In this document: one piece after another, positions 35,201-44,900 of the stretch
Numbering within the stretch: the stretch's first letter is position 1
Layout: each line of letters begins with the position of its first letter
Assembly: GCF_029227915.1 (NCBI RefSeq)
Contig: NC_079888.1
Location: 6,567,001-6,631,000 of the forward strand
Reading direction: 5' to 3'
Source of the DNA: Hydractinia symbiolongicarpus
Lineage: Eukaryota; Cnidaria; Hydrozoa; Anthoathecata; Hydractiniidae
Length of the DNA stretch: 64,000 nucleotides
Position numbers and translations under genes: made by a program
The notes under the pieces: model-generated
What the model was told of the DNA's origin: nothing
Seen by the model: only the letters and a program-made list of their open reading frames with translations
Databases searched by the model: none

Positions 35201-38019
35201 TACGCTGTAAACATTTTTTAAAAGCGAGCTGAAAGCAAATTCCTACACCTTTTTATAAACATAAGAGTGTCTAAAAAGGTTGTATAAAGAGGTTCAATCG
35301 AAGTTGTTACCGGCCTTAAAAATAAGGTGCGAAAAATCAAATATGCCGTTGATTTCCTATTAAATTTTTTTTTGAATGTTTAAATTTTTTTTCGCGAACA
35401 ATACACAGTGGCACAGTGTATTATTAACGCGAGATCATCACTGCTGACATCACAAAATCTCCGAATATGTTTTTGTTCATCATCTTCAATAATAGGAAAT
35501 GCTACAGACGCAGAATACAAAGATCTGGCAAACGAATTAAAGCTGCTGATACACATTGGCGAACATAGAAATATTGTGAATTTGCTAGGTGCTTGCACAA
35601 AGGGCGAAGATTTGTTAGTTTTGCTTGAATATTGTGCAAATGGAGCTTTGCTCAGTTACGTTCGGTTGCATCGTGATGATTTTGAATTGAACTGGCATCG
35701 TCTTGAAAGTAAAGAAGTAAACTGGTATCAGTTAACTTGGATTGGTGTGCAAGTAGCTGATGGAATGAACTTTCTGGAACAACATAACGTAAGGTCTTAT
35801 AAGTTTGCTTCATAGTTTTTTAGAGATTATGGTACAAAATAAGATTGAAATATGATTCCTGTACATGCTTAGTGTGTTCATCGTGATCTCGCTGCTCGAA
35901 ACGTTCTCCTTAATGATGAGATGGTGGTAAAAGTCGCTGATTTTGGTCTTGCAAGGGATACTACCGGAGAAAATTATTACAAAAAGGAATCTGAAGGGAT
36001 GCTCCCTATGAAATGGATGGCACCTGAAGCAATTGTTGACCAGAAGTATACTTCGAAGAGTGACGTGTAAGTTCCATTTGAAATAAATATTCGGAAGTAG
36101 ATAGAAATTAAAAGACACTTTATATTTATATTTATAGATAGACAGACCAGTTAGACAGACCAGAGAGACAGACCAGTTAGACAGACCAGGTAGACAGACC
36201 AGGTAAATAGATCAGGTAAAGTGACCAGGTGGGAAGCGTTAAAAAATATTACTACAGAATACGTCTACAAAGACCAGAAAAGGATGTAAAGAGAGTGGCT
36301 AGGCTGGACCCATTTAGCTTTTAAAGCTTGTATTTAATAAAATAATTAAGAAGTAATCAAATTTTAAACAGTTTAATATAGAGTTGTTTAAAATCTAAAT
36401 TTGCAGCTGTGCGCTAACATATTTTAACCAGAAGTGTACCTTATGGTTCAACTGTTGCAGATTTTTAATATTTCGATATTACTTTGAAAGAGATGATTGA
36501 CTTTTATATATTTTACTTTACCTGATATACCTTGTATATTTTACCTCCAAACGCTACTTGCCTACTAGGTGGTCATATGGTGTCCTTCTGTGGGAAATGT
36601 TTTCACTAGGTTTGGGCCCGTATCCAGGGATTCAGAATGAAGATGTTTTGAAATACATTAAAACTGGTAGAAGAATGGAAAAGCCAAAAAACTGTCCTGA
36701 TGATGTGTACGAAATAATGCTTCAATGCTGGTCTGTTGCAGTTGACCTCCGACCAACATTCATTAACCTTAGAAACATGATGGACGGTATCTTGTTGAAA
36801 AATGTAAGTTTATGTTATTTGTGATGGGCCATTATCCTTCACAAAGAAACTTTTTAACTTTATTGGTTGTCTAATAAATTATATTTTCTTTCAGGAAGAA
36901 AGCTTTCACTCGAAACACACCATGGCCAGTTTATATAAAATCAATTATGCTCCGAAAAAACAAACAAATTCAAATCCTAGATATACCAACACCTTGCCAG
37001 TGTAAGTTTACTTGATGTATGTTATCCAACGCTACCCAACTATGAACCATCGAGGTGTTGTTCTCAACCACCAATCGCGCGTTACGTTTTAATTATTTGT
37101 CAACTAAAAAAGGAGTCTTTTCAAAACAGGGGTGTCCTTTGATTGTTACGTAACGATTAATAATATTTTCCGATCGGATCAAGTATGAACACAGGTAGTC
37201 TACTGAATAATTGTCGTCCCTTTAGTGTTTGATGAGTTCCCACCCCTCGCTTATTTATTTCTTGAGATCAGCAAAGTATTTTAGTTATTAGAAGCATCCA
37301 ACTAATTAAATTTTGCTTGTAATCAAATTAAAGCAGTATGTCAACAATGCATCAAATCTACAGAAACGCATCACAAACAATGTTCCACTACCATGACATG
37401 CCATTCAAGTGAAAAAAGCAACTTTAAAGATTTGTATTCGCAATATCCATGTTTTCTACTCCTCGCCCACTTCCTCCTAATTTTTCCAGCCCACGCACAC
37501 AGTTGTTAGTTTTAAATAGAGTTCAAACACCTTTGTTTGTTCCAGCCCATAGTTGAAACAGACAGAAATGTATAAAATGTATATAAATAGAAATATTTAT
37601 AATAAATACTTTGTTATAATGGACTAGCTTTTGTTGAAGCATAGAAATTTTATTACAAATGTGTGCAATATAAAGCAAAATATTCTTGCCAAAAAGAAAA
37701 TTCCCTTTCAACTTAGCGTGACAATGCCACGTATATAACGCTTGCTTACTTTGAGGTTAGTGAAGATAAAATTATTTATAACTGTGCCAATTCATTATCT
37801 TTCGTATTTAGACAACCTGCAAAAACCGAGACGAATGAAATAGAGAATGAAGACTTGTATTTGACACTTGGTGCTGATGGCGAAGCTCCATCAACTGAAA
37901 CAAAAGAAACACTCAAGATGGCGGTGTTAGAAGAAAATGATGAAAACTATATCGTTCCTGAGAATATGGCGTGTGATACTGACAGTTTATACTTGGTGAT
38001 GAACAAAGAAATAGAATGA
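23173..38019 (+). CDS. RTK-A: receptor tyrosine kinase with five NIDO domains, 1660 aa
   Basis: Twenty coding exons: 23173-23230, 23544-23659, 25030-25519, 25817-25905, 26677-27142, 27389-27567, 27979-28339, 28485-28603, 28718-29162, 29405-29526, 30163-30721, 31574-31834, 33076-33351, 33968-34122, 34475-34724, 35496-35788, 35873-36066, 36569-36803, 36895-37001, 37812-38019. All junctions are GT-AG, phases agree and the sum is 1661 codons with stop. Order: signal peptide (1-16), five NIDO modules (20-1001), two FN3-like modules (1002-1180), TM helix (about 1189-1212), tyrosine kinase (about 1260-1550), tail. GEGTFGQV, the VAVK lysine (1312), HRDLAARN (Asp 1418), DFG (1436) and the activation-loop YY (1448-1449) are intact, so it should be an active kinase closest in look to FGFR/VEGFR. 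The ligand is unknown; NIDO domains occur in nidogen, mucin-4 and tectorin-type adhesive proteins. The paralogue RTK-B follows 3.9 kb downstream. Confidence 0.88.
23544..25519 (+). other. RTK-A NIDO module 1 (2 exons)
   Basis: Exon A (23544-23659) encodes LFPYG...NGD...NKIY. Exon B (25030-25519) encodes [28 protein letters not shown] and the closing TSNIN..GVHVY with a final cysteine. All are NIDO landmarks; this is one of the two best-preserved modules. The intron between carries a Tigger-like MITE. Confidence 0.88.
24262..24819. mobile_element. Tigger/pogo-like MITE in RTK-A intron 2
   Basis: Ends are CAGTTAATTCCCTTTAATTC and, inverted, CAGTTGACTCTCCGTAATTC. A TA dinucleotide flanks each side (24260-24261, 24820-24821), as for Tc1/mariner-pogo elements. 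About 558 bp, no transposase. A perfect inner palindrome (CTCTCCCTAATTC arms, 24378-24403) may mark a nested copy. The superfamily call rests on the CAGTTGAC end and the TA sites. Confidence 0.6.
25817..27142 (+). other. RTK-A NIDO module 2 (2 exons), diverged
   Basis: Exons 25817-25905 and 26677-27142. YRE and the following LNRA...IR..TGSNFTA pattern are present, but the NTFQ motif has become TLQVLVARD and the front lacks PYG..GD. Exon lengths (89 and 466) are identical in RTK-B, so the divergence predates the gene duplication. Confidence 0.75.
25924..26074 (+). mobile_element. Helitron-like element, short copy, in RTK-A intron
   Basis: Starts TCTATATTAAAATGCCCGT, close to the Helitron 5' end TCTMTAYTA. 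Ends with the hairpin CCGTGGATTTTTCCACGG about 8 nt before CTAG, followed by T. This is the canonical Helitron 3' structure with A|T insertion. 151 bp, non-autonomous. Confidence 0.7.
27389..28339 (+). other. RTK-A NIDO module 3 (2 exons), diverged
   Basis: Exons 27389-27567 and 27979-28339. ELYPYG..SGDE opens the module; [15 protein letters not shown] and [11 protein letters not shown] are NIDO-like; the C-terminal SN.G.PG segment is not recognisable. Exon A is 179 nt here but split into 107 and 63 nt in RTK-B. Confidence 0.75.
28485..29162 (+). other. RTK-A NIDO module 4 (2 exons)
   Basis: Exons 28485-28603 and 28718-29162. The YRE motif is replaced by [30 protein letters not shown] and [14 protein letters not shown] are kept, the last being the typical NIDO C-terminal strand. 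Confidence 0.8.
29405..30721 (+). other. RTK-A NIDO module 5 (2 exons)
   Basis: Exons 29405-29526 and 30163-30721. [43 protein letters not shown] and YVMYKY make this, with module 1, the most typical NIDO copy. Confidence 0.85.
31574..33351 (+). other. RTK-A membrane-proximal beta-sandwich pair (FN3-like)
   Basis: Two symmetric phase-1 exons, 31574-31834 (about 87 residues) and 33076-33351 (about 92 residues). The first has the FN3 pattern of a core Trp (SFVWKK) and a [10 protein letters not shown] strand. The second has MDWNI and several N-glycosylation sites (e.g. NGT, NAT). FN3 is my best guess; an Ig-like fold is possible for the second. Confidence 0.55.
33968..34122 (+). other. RTK-A transmembrane exon
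   Basis: Encodes a hydrophobic helix ([20 protein letters not shown] and onward) followed at once by a basic stop-transfer run [12 protein letters not shown]. Enters in phase 1, leaves in phase 0. Confidence 0.85.
34475..36803 (+). other. RTK-A tyrosine kinase domain (4 exons)
   Basis: Exons 34475-34724, 35496-35788, 35873-36066 and 36569-36803. GEGTFGQV loop, [49 protein letters not shown] and [10 protein letters not shown] are all present. The Arg in LAARN and Pro in the P+1 loop mark a tyrosine rather than serine kinase. Between the G-loop and the VAVK lysine there are about 35 residues, many basic, more than in FGFRs. Confidence 0.9.
36138..36230. repeat. Short minisatellite (GACAGACCAG)n in RTK-A intron
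   Basis: About seven imperfect units of 13-14 bp, with core GACAGACCAG, just after the donor of the HRD/DFG exon. Confidence 0.7.
36895..38019 (+). other. RTK-A cytoplasmic tail (2 exons) with SH2-type motifs
   Basis: Exons 36895-37001 and 37812-38019; TGA at 38017-38019. The acidic tail has three tyrosines in docking-type contexts: YLTL, YIVP and YLVM. YxxM is the classic PI3-kinase p85 site; YxxP and YxxL are typical for other SH2 domains. Use of these sites is inference. AATAAA follows at 38660-38665. Confidence 0.8.
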
Positions 38020-39012
38020 TTACATTCTCAATATTCTACGTGAGAATGCCAGGACGTCCAACCTTGTCAATTTAATAGCTTACAAATGACAATGCAATGT
38101 AAAATAACGATTTAGTATGTCATACGCGTTTTCTAAGGATAGTAGTAAACGACACACATGTTTCAAACTTTTGGAAAAGCTGTCCAAAGCTATACGCTTT
38201 TATCTTTTATCTTATAAGCAACAAGAGGTTGAAATCCTTCAAATACAAAGCAACTGATAAGCAACAGCCAAGCTTTAATTGGGTAAATGAAAAAGAAGGG
38301 AAAATATAGAGAACGATATCCCAAGACATGTTTTGTTAAAAGTTGCGTTATTTTCGTTTAGAAAAGTTGATTAAAACTAAATAATTTTGATCGGCGCAGT
38401 AGCCTAACTAAGCAAGGAATCTGTTCATGTAGTCAGGCAGATAGCTAATGAGCCGAGCCTTTAAAAGAGAGAAATTATGTAGGTTGTAAGTTTCTTTTAT
38501 TTTTCTCTACGTGAGAGGGGTCAGAATAATGTAACTGTGTTGTTTTTTATCTAAGGGTTTGCACTAAAAAAACTTGTGTGTAAATTTAGAGAGAAAAATA
38601 GATAAAAGTATTTATCTAATAATGGTAGTTTTACTGAGTACTCTTCTCAACAATGGTCTAATAAACAGGGTAGAGAGTATTTAATTCGATATTGGTATTG
38701 CATAACTCCCTTTTTGCTAAATTTGTGTTGGGTGTTTTATCTGCTAAGCAACTTCGAAAATAAGCCAGTGGTACAGATTTTTTATGGGTTTTGCGTTCTT
38801 ACAATGCCATATCATATGCGCACAAGAATACTGCGTCGTAGTCCAATGACTTGACCTTTATTTTGAAAATGGGACCCATGAGAAGTTGTAGATTTTATGT
38901 ACCAACCCTTAAAACTGCTAAATCGTAAGCTTAGCTCGATATTAACTTTTTAAAAAGCGAAAAAATATGCTGGGAATGTTTTTTTTGTGGCAATGTGTAA
39001 CGAATAATTCTC
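38020..39012. other. RTK-A 3' UTR and flank
   Basis: AT-rich; first AATAAA at about 38660-38665. No gene supported. Confidence 0.35.
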
Positions 39013-39412
39013 TTAACCCTTTTCGGTCCAGGAGGAGGAGGGAGGGGTGTAAGAGCATGTGACTAATCCGCCCTGCAAATTTTTTCCGATTTTACCCAAT
39101 AATTGGAAAACTACGGGCAATGTAAAAACAGGAAAATATTTTAAATAACTTTTATTTAGCTATCTAGCAGAATGTGAAAACTCGCTTTAGAAATAAAGTA
39201 ATTGAATTTAGATAGTAGCATTTAAACAAACTTTAAGCTTTCGATGACGTCACAGAAAATAAGCTGACGCAAGTACAAATGTATTGCCGCTATATTCTTC
39301 CTTTTGTGACGTACTATAACTATGCCAAATTTAATTCAATATGAATAAGCCCATGAAAAGTTATTAAGGGGGAATGCCCCCGGTCATAATATAAACCCGG
39401 ACCAAATAGGAT
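39013..39412 (-). mobile_element. piggyBac-like MITE, copy 4 (internally deleted, decayed end)
   Basis: Left end TTAACCCTTTTCGGTCC is well kept; the right end GGACCAAATAGGATT is decayed and has lost its TTAA. The interior runs like copy 3 (CGATGACGTCACAG), inverted relative to copies 1 and 2 and shortened to about 400 bp. Confidence 0.65.
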
Positions 39413-41899
39413 TCGTAATTAATTTTTAACTAATCCCCAGGGGCGGAATTTCAAAATCAAACTTAAGGATACCATCTTCATAAAATCATACTGAAAAATG
39501 AATCTGAAATAGATCTGGAATATTATTACACGTGGCGTTGAAAGCTAAAATATTCACTATCTGGTTAAAACGTTTACAATAAAAATTTTAATAGATTTAA
39601 TCTATGATCTATTTCAAGTCTTTTTTTTCTTTGTAGGGTGCATTAATTTTCTCATGTCGCTTTTTAGTTAAGATTAATTTTATAAAATCAAAACTCGCTA
39701 ATAAAAACATACGAACAAAATGTCTGTCAAAATGTATTCATTCGCACAAAGCAAGTATAATTTATTTTTAACATTTAGCTTATTAATTTATAAGCGGTCG
39801 ACTTCGTTCGTTTTTATTTTTTTTGTTCTATGATTCGTGCAACATAAAACAAATATATTCTTAGCTGAGAGAAGTAACTTTCAGAATATATCACTAGTTA
39901 TCTGTTTAATACATTTATCAAACTAGTCTTATATACCACACATGCATCGCATATATGAAGGTTATATAAAGTTAGTAAATCAAGTTAATTTCGATTGAAT
40001 GCAATGATGTTATTGAATAATAGAAAATAAAATGTAACAAACAAGCAAGTTTGTTCTGGCTACGTTTCCACAGTTACAGCTCTTACATTGCGAAGGAAGA
40101 AGTGCGTCCACATTTCCGTTTGTAGCTAATACTTGAATTCTTGTCATGTTTGGAAGTGGCTTTTTATCCATTATACTTTTTTATCATCATTGTTACCTAT
40201 TTTTAACTAGCTACTTATTTTTACCTCTGGGGCTAAGTTATTTTTCTTTACATTAAACCTACGACACAGGAAGTTTTATTATATATAGCAAAAGTTTACT
40301 GTGACGATAAATGAACTTTCGAAAGTTCCGTTATTAATTTAGGAATATTGGCTTCAGCGAGAATAATTTTTGTTCGTTTTCTTCCTTCTTACTTAATTTT
40401 TACTTAAAATTAATTTCTTTGAAGATTATAATATATTAAGTATTTCTATTAACTTTTAGAGAAATGATATAATAGAAGAGAGGCATTTAAAAGATTATAC
40501 CAAAAAACACTGTTTCTATGTTAGACACACAGACTTTGCACTTATCATAGTTCACAAACGAAGCTCGAAATTTTGAATTTTTTGGGCCGGGAGGGAGGAG
40601 TTGAAAAGACCCCGCCCTAATATTTTTGAAATAACTTCTAAAGCATACTGTTTTAGCGTTTTTATTGTGTTTCGTTAGCTTTAGAATAATCAATAAAATT
40701 TTCGTATTATGTCACGTCTCTTGTTTTTGGTTATCATGTGGTCAAAAACAATAGGACTGTTTTCAAATATCCTTGTCAACTGTTCAGAAGTCATATTTTA
40801 GCCCTCTAAAGGTTTTTTGAAGTAGTTTCACACCTTTAAAACGTTTGCAACCTTTTTTCTATTCTGATAGTTTATGTTCCACCGTTTAAGCCTTATTTGG
40901 AGTCATTCAAATTTTTTATCAACTACCTCTGATGTGCTACCAAACATTCGTGCTACGCTTTGTGGCAATACTATGTCACTTTCGGCTATAGAAACCCCGC
41001 ATAAATCCAAACGTGAAAAGTCGCAATACCCTTCCGAGCCGGAAAAAAGGGTCCCGAAACCCCATCCGTAGATCTCCACAGTTTGCAAGTAATATATCCA
41101 GAATTTTGAATTTTGAACTTTAGAGGAAACAATATGGTATAACATTAGCCTAGTTGAAGTCAATAAAACATGTTCTACTTGAGCAGGCATTAATTCACTA
41201 ACTCTGACTTGCGCAGCGATTAAGAAACATATTGTTCTTCGGGCTAAAGTGCTTTACATGTAATTAGCGCATTGAAACTTCACTTTTGTTAGCCGAACGA
41301 ATGTGCTACCAAAGAGTATTTCAATTCGCCTGATTTGATAGATAGTGTAAATAGTCCTAGAAAAAAACTGAAATAATTCTTAATACCTGGGAGGAGTTGG
41401 CGTAATCTAGTTTTCTTAAAATGTCGAAAAAATATCTTTGACACCATGCCATGAGGCATAAGCAAAAGCTGAAAAGGTCAGAAAATAACATATCACTTAA
41501 AAGATATTTCACAAGGATTTTTATTGTTTAATTAAATTTAAGATTTATTTTAGGATGATTGTTATCACAGCTAGGTTTCCGGCTGGTGTCGTGATGGGCC
41601 GAATTCTAATTTTTAATTTTTGAAACAAAAACAAAATGTATACTTATCTATCAAAAATAAATTTTTAGCAATTTCAAAGAAAAACAATATGAATTTTTAA
41701 TCATCAATTTTATGTAACATCTCATTCTCTTATAAATATTACTTATAAATTTGATTATTATTTGATTATTATTTCTTATTTTCTTTAAAACCATCTGTTC
41801 AGCTTTAGCAAAACACTCCACAAACAAATAATGATATTGTTTGAACATTTTTCATTCAGTGTAGCAAAGTAAAATGCAAGTGGAACTCTTTTCTCAGCC
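39413..41899. other. Non-coding stretch between RTK-A and RTK-B
   Basis: No gene supported. Short ORFs around 40874-41190 on both strands show no recognisable domain. The RTK-B promoter should lie in the right part. Confidence 0.3.
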
Positions 41900-41951
41900 A
41901 TGATTCCGTTTCTTTTAATCTTGCTGTTTGGAAAAAGTTTTTCTATGCAAG
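41900..41951 (+). other. RTK-B exon 1: signal peptide
   Basis: 52 nt, phase 1. Encodes [18 protein letters not shown] strong acceptor-like site (CTCTTTTCTCAG) ends only two bases before the ATG, implying a 5' UTR intron or a trans-splicing site. Confidence 0.75.
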
Positions 41952-44900
41952 GTAGGAAATATTTTCTCAATCTTTAGTGTAATATCTATTTTTTGAGCCA
42001 AAGAAAGGTAGATTAACAGAGACGTTTTATATTTAGAACAGGGTGTTTTTTCGTTACCTTAAATCTTCATTAATCATACTTTATTAGTAATACAAACCCC
42101 CGTCTAAGCTGTAGCTTTTTCCGAAATAGGTCGCCAAACTACTGTGGGCTTCCTTTAACATTTTTTTACTGTCGAAGCAAGACTCCTGAATAAGAAGTTC
42201 ATGTAAAAATTAGAAAAATAATCAACTGGATCAAAAATTCATTACCTGTTTAACTTTTCGTCTCTGCCAGGTACAGTTAAAAAATTTTTTGGAACCTTAC
42301 TAACAACGATGAAACTACTCCAACATTCCGTTGTTTTGTTTATCTGAACGAAATTTTAAGTATTTTTTAGCACGGTAATTTCAGGCAGTGTAAATGACTT
42401 TAAAAATATTTATATTTTGGTGTAACTGTCTTTGTATCGCTTCCATTCTTCAGAACTGTTTCCTTATGGGTATCATGAAGGAGATGCTCGACTTTGCAAG
42501 AATATGGAAAGACTGGATTTAAAATTTTCAATGAAGTTATTTTATCACGAACATGAGAAGATTTACGTAAGTTTTTTTATAATTTTATCTTCAGAATTTG
42601 TTTCTTTGTTTATTTGTTTGCTTTTAAACCATTCGCACAATATCATCGCACATCACTAAGCCATAAAGCTTTCACATCTTGCTCTATTAATTATTTTTAA
42701 GTAATAAGATCTGTTAGAAAAATGGTGGACCGCAAAATGATAAGCGATTAGTAATAAACCTTATTGCACGCAGAGGAAAACCTGTGGCTAATCATATTCC
42801 TTATGTCGGAATTTTCATGGCTATTTACTACGAGGCCGAAATTATACTAGCACTGGTATTTTCGAAAATTATGGGTATTTTTATTGTCATATATTTGTTG
42901 ACCTTTTAGAGGATATAGATTCAAACTTGCATGTAAAAGTTGTAGAGACACACTGAAGTCTATTAAAAAATTCTTAAAACTAACACTACTGAACTCGTTT
43001 CGGGATTCCTATATCTATCGATTTGCTTGTCATTTTTTCTTTAACGTTTATGAGCATAATCATGAAACCTGTTGGTACTGACCTGATTTTTATGAGGTAA
43101 AGTAAGTAGTAAACGAGCCAAAAAAATTATTATTTGTATTGATGAGATAATGGTAATAATAATAATTACCAATACACCAGTAAAATTAGTCAGTATTCGT
43201 ACAGTAATTTGCAAAGGAGTAAATGGAGATTCTGTTAAACATAAGAACTGTTATTCTAGATACATCAAGATGGCATTATCTCTATCAATAAACCGTTGTC
43301 TGATGGTATAGGTTTGTTATCAGATAAGACTGTGTTAGCGATTTACTACAAACCAGTAAACAGATGTCTTGGTGGAGATATTTATTATCGTGAGGAACAT
43401 AAGCCCACTTTGCTCAGACGAGCTGGAATAACAATCGCAAGAAATTATCCTGAGCGGAAAGATATTATTAATGCGGTTATAATAACCTACATTGACATGC
43501 CTTCGGCAGAATATCCCGAGAAAATTAATACATTTCAAGTTACTCTTGCATCGGATCGCTATAGTACTTACGCCATTATGAACTATCCTCGTTTGAACTC
43601 AAACAACGCTACTGTTGGTGTTTCTGATCCATTTTGCAGATGGGAGGAATTTGTCAATCCAAAGAACAGCAATCAATTATCATTGACATCGAACATCAAT
43701 CAAACCGGTGTTTATGTTTACAAGCTGACTCAGAGATGCATCCAAACATGTACGTTTATATCTCTCATTGCGTTTTTTATCCTAATACTAGTCGTTAGCT
43801 CGCAAAAAAAAATCACATCCTCTCCTGTCCTGTTGTGAAATTCCCAGTCAGTAGGTGACCGTTTCGGACATCTTCTATATTATAATGCCCGTCTATACGT
43901 CTGTCTGTCACGCAACATGGTAGCTTAGCTGCGCGAGTAGAGAGAAGCACGCAATGCAGTATAAAAAGGCAACACCGAATTTTTAAAATGCAGACGAATA
44001 TCAAATGCGATATATTTTTATCCACTTTGTTGCGATGGGTAAATTTAAAGGACGAGCGAACGCGACAGGCGACCTTGTGGATTTTTCCACGGGCTAACGA
44101 GAAGTCTCTTTAATAATAGCCGTCACCTGTCTGTGTGTCCGCGAAAGCGGCGTCCCGTAACGGAAACACGAAATTTTTAAAATGCGCACGAATATCAAAT
44201 GCAATGTATTTTATCCACTTTGTTGCGACGGGTAAATTTAAAGGACGAGCGAACGCGACGGGCGACCTCGTGGATTTTTCCACGGGTTAACGAGTATCTA
44301 TATTAAATTACCCGTATACGTCTGTCTGTCTGTCACGCAAATAATAGGGAACTTGCGCAAACCCCTATTTTACAAACGTACGAGCCTCTGGGGTGCGGAA
44401 ATCGGTCCCGATCCCGTTTTGATGTTTACATCGAACTTGCGCAAAAGTCAAAAGGTGGCGAACGTTGGCGCGAAACATTTTTTAAAACTTGTAAACAAAC
44501 ATGGAGGATGTGTTAATACTATTACTTTTATGGCAAGATTGATATACTGGGAAAGCAAAATAAATAAATTTCCTTTTTCTTAAAAAAACTGAATATATAT
44601 TTTAAGCTAAGCTTTTACCGTTTTTCTGTTAAACTAGTTGATGATGTCTTTTGTGTAGGTTCGTTCTTTTCTTAAAATTGCATGGTTCATGATAATATTG
44701 GCTGACTAAATAAAAAGAAATTAGTACGTTGTACACTTGGTTCACGCTGCGAGATATACTTGGCCACTTCTAGAGATCATGCAGTCAGCATATAGCTGTG
44801 CTAGACAGTTTAAACTTTGTGTTGTCTAACAAGAAGCTAGCCAGCCAAAACGTAGCAAGCTAGCTACAGCTAACTATTCCTTTTACTATATATATAGCTA

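Noticed and set aside
40874-41190. Overlapping ORFs of 65 and 95 codons on opposite strands
   Set aside because: No recognisable domain and no supporting signals; may be part of an unclassified repeat.
43874-44296. Direct repeats resembling a CRISPR-like array
   Set aside because: They are tandem Helitron-like elements with long, related units and defined ends in a eukaryotic intron.
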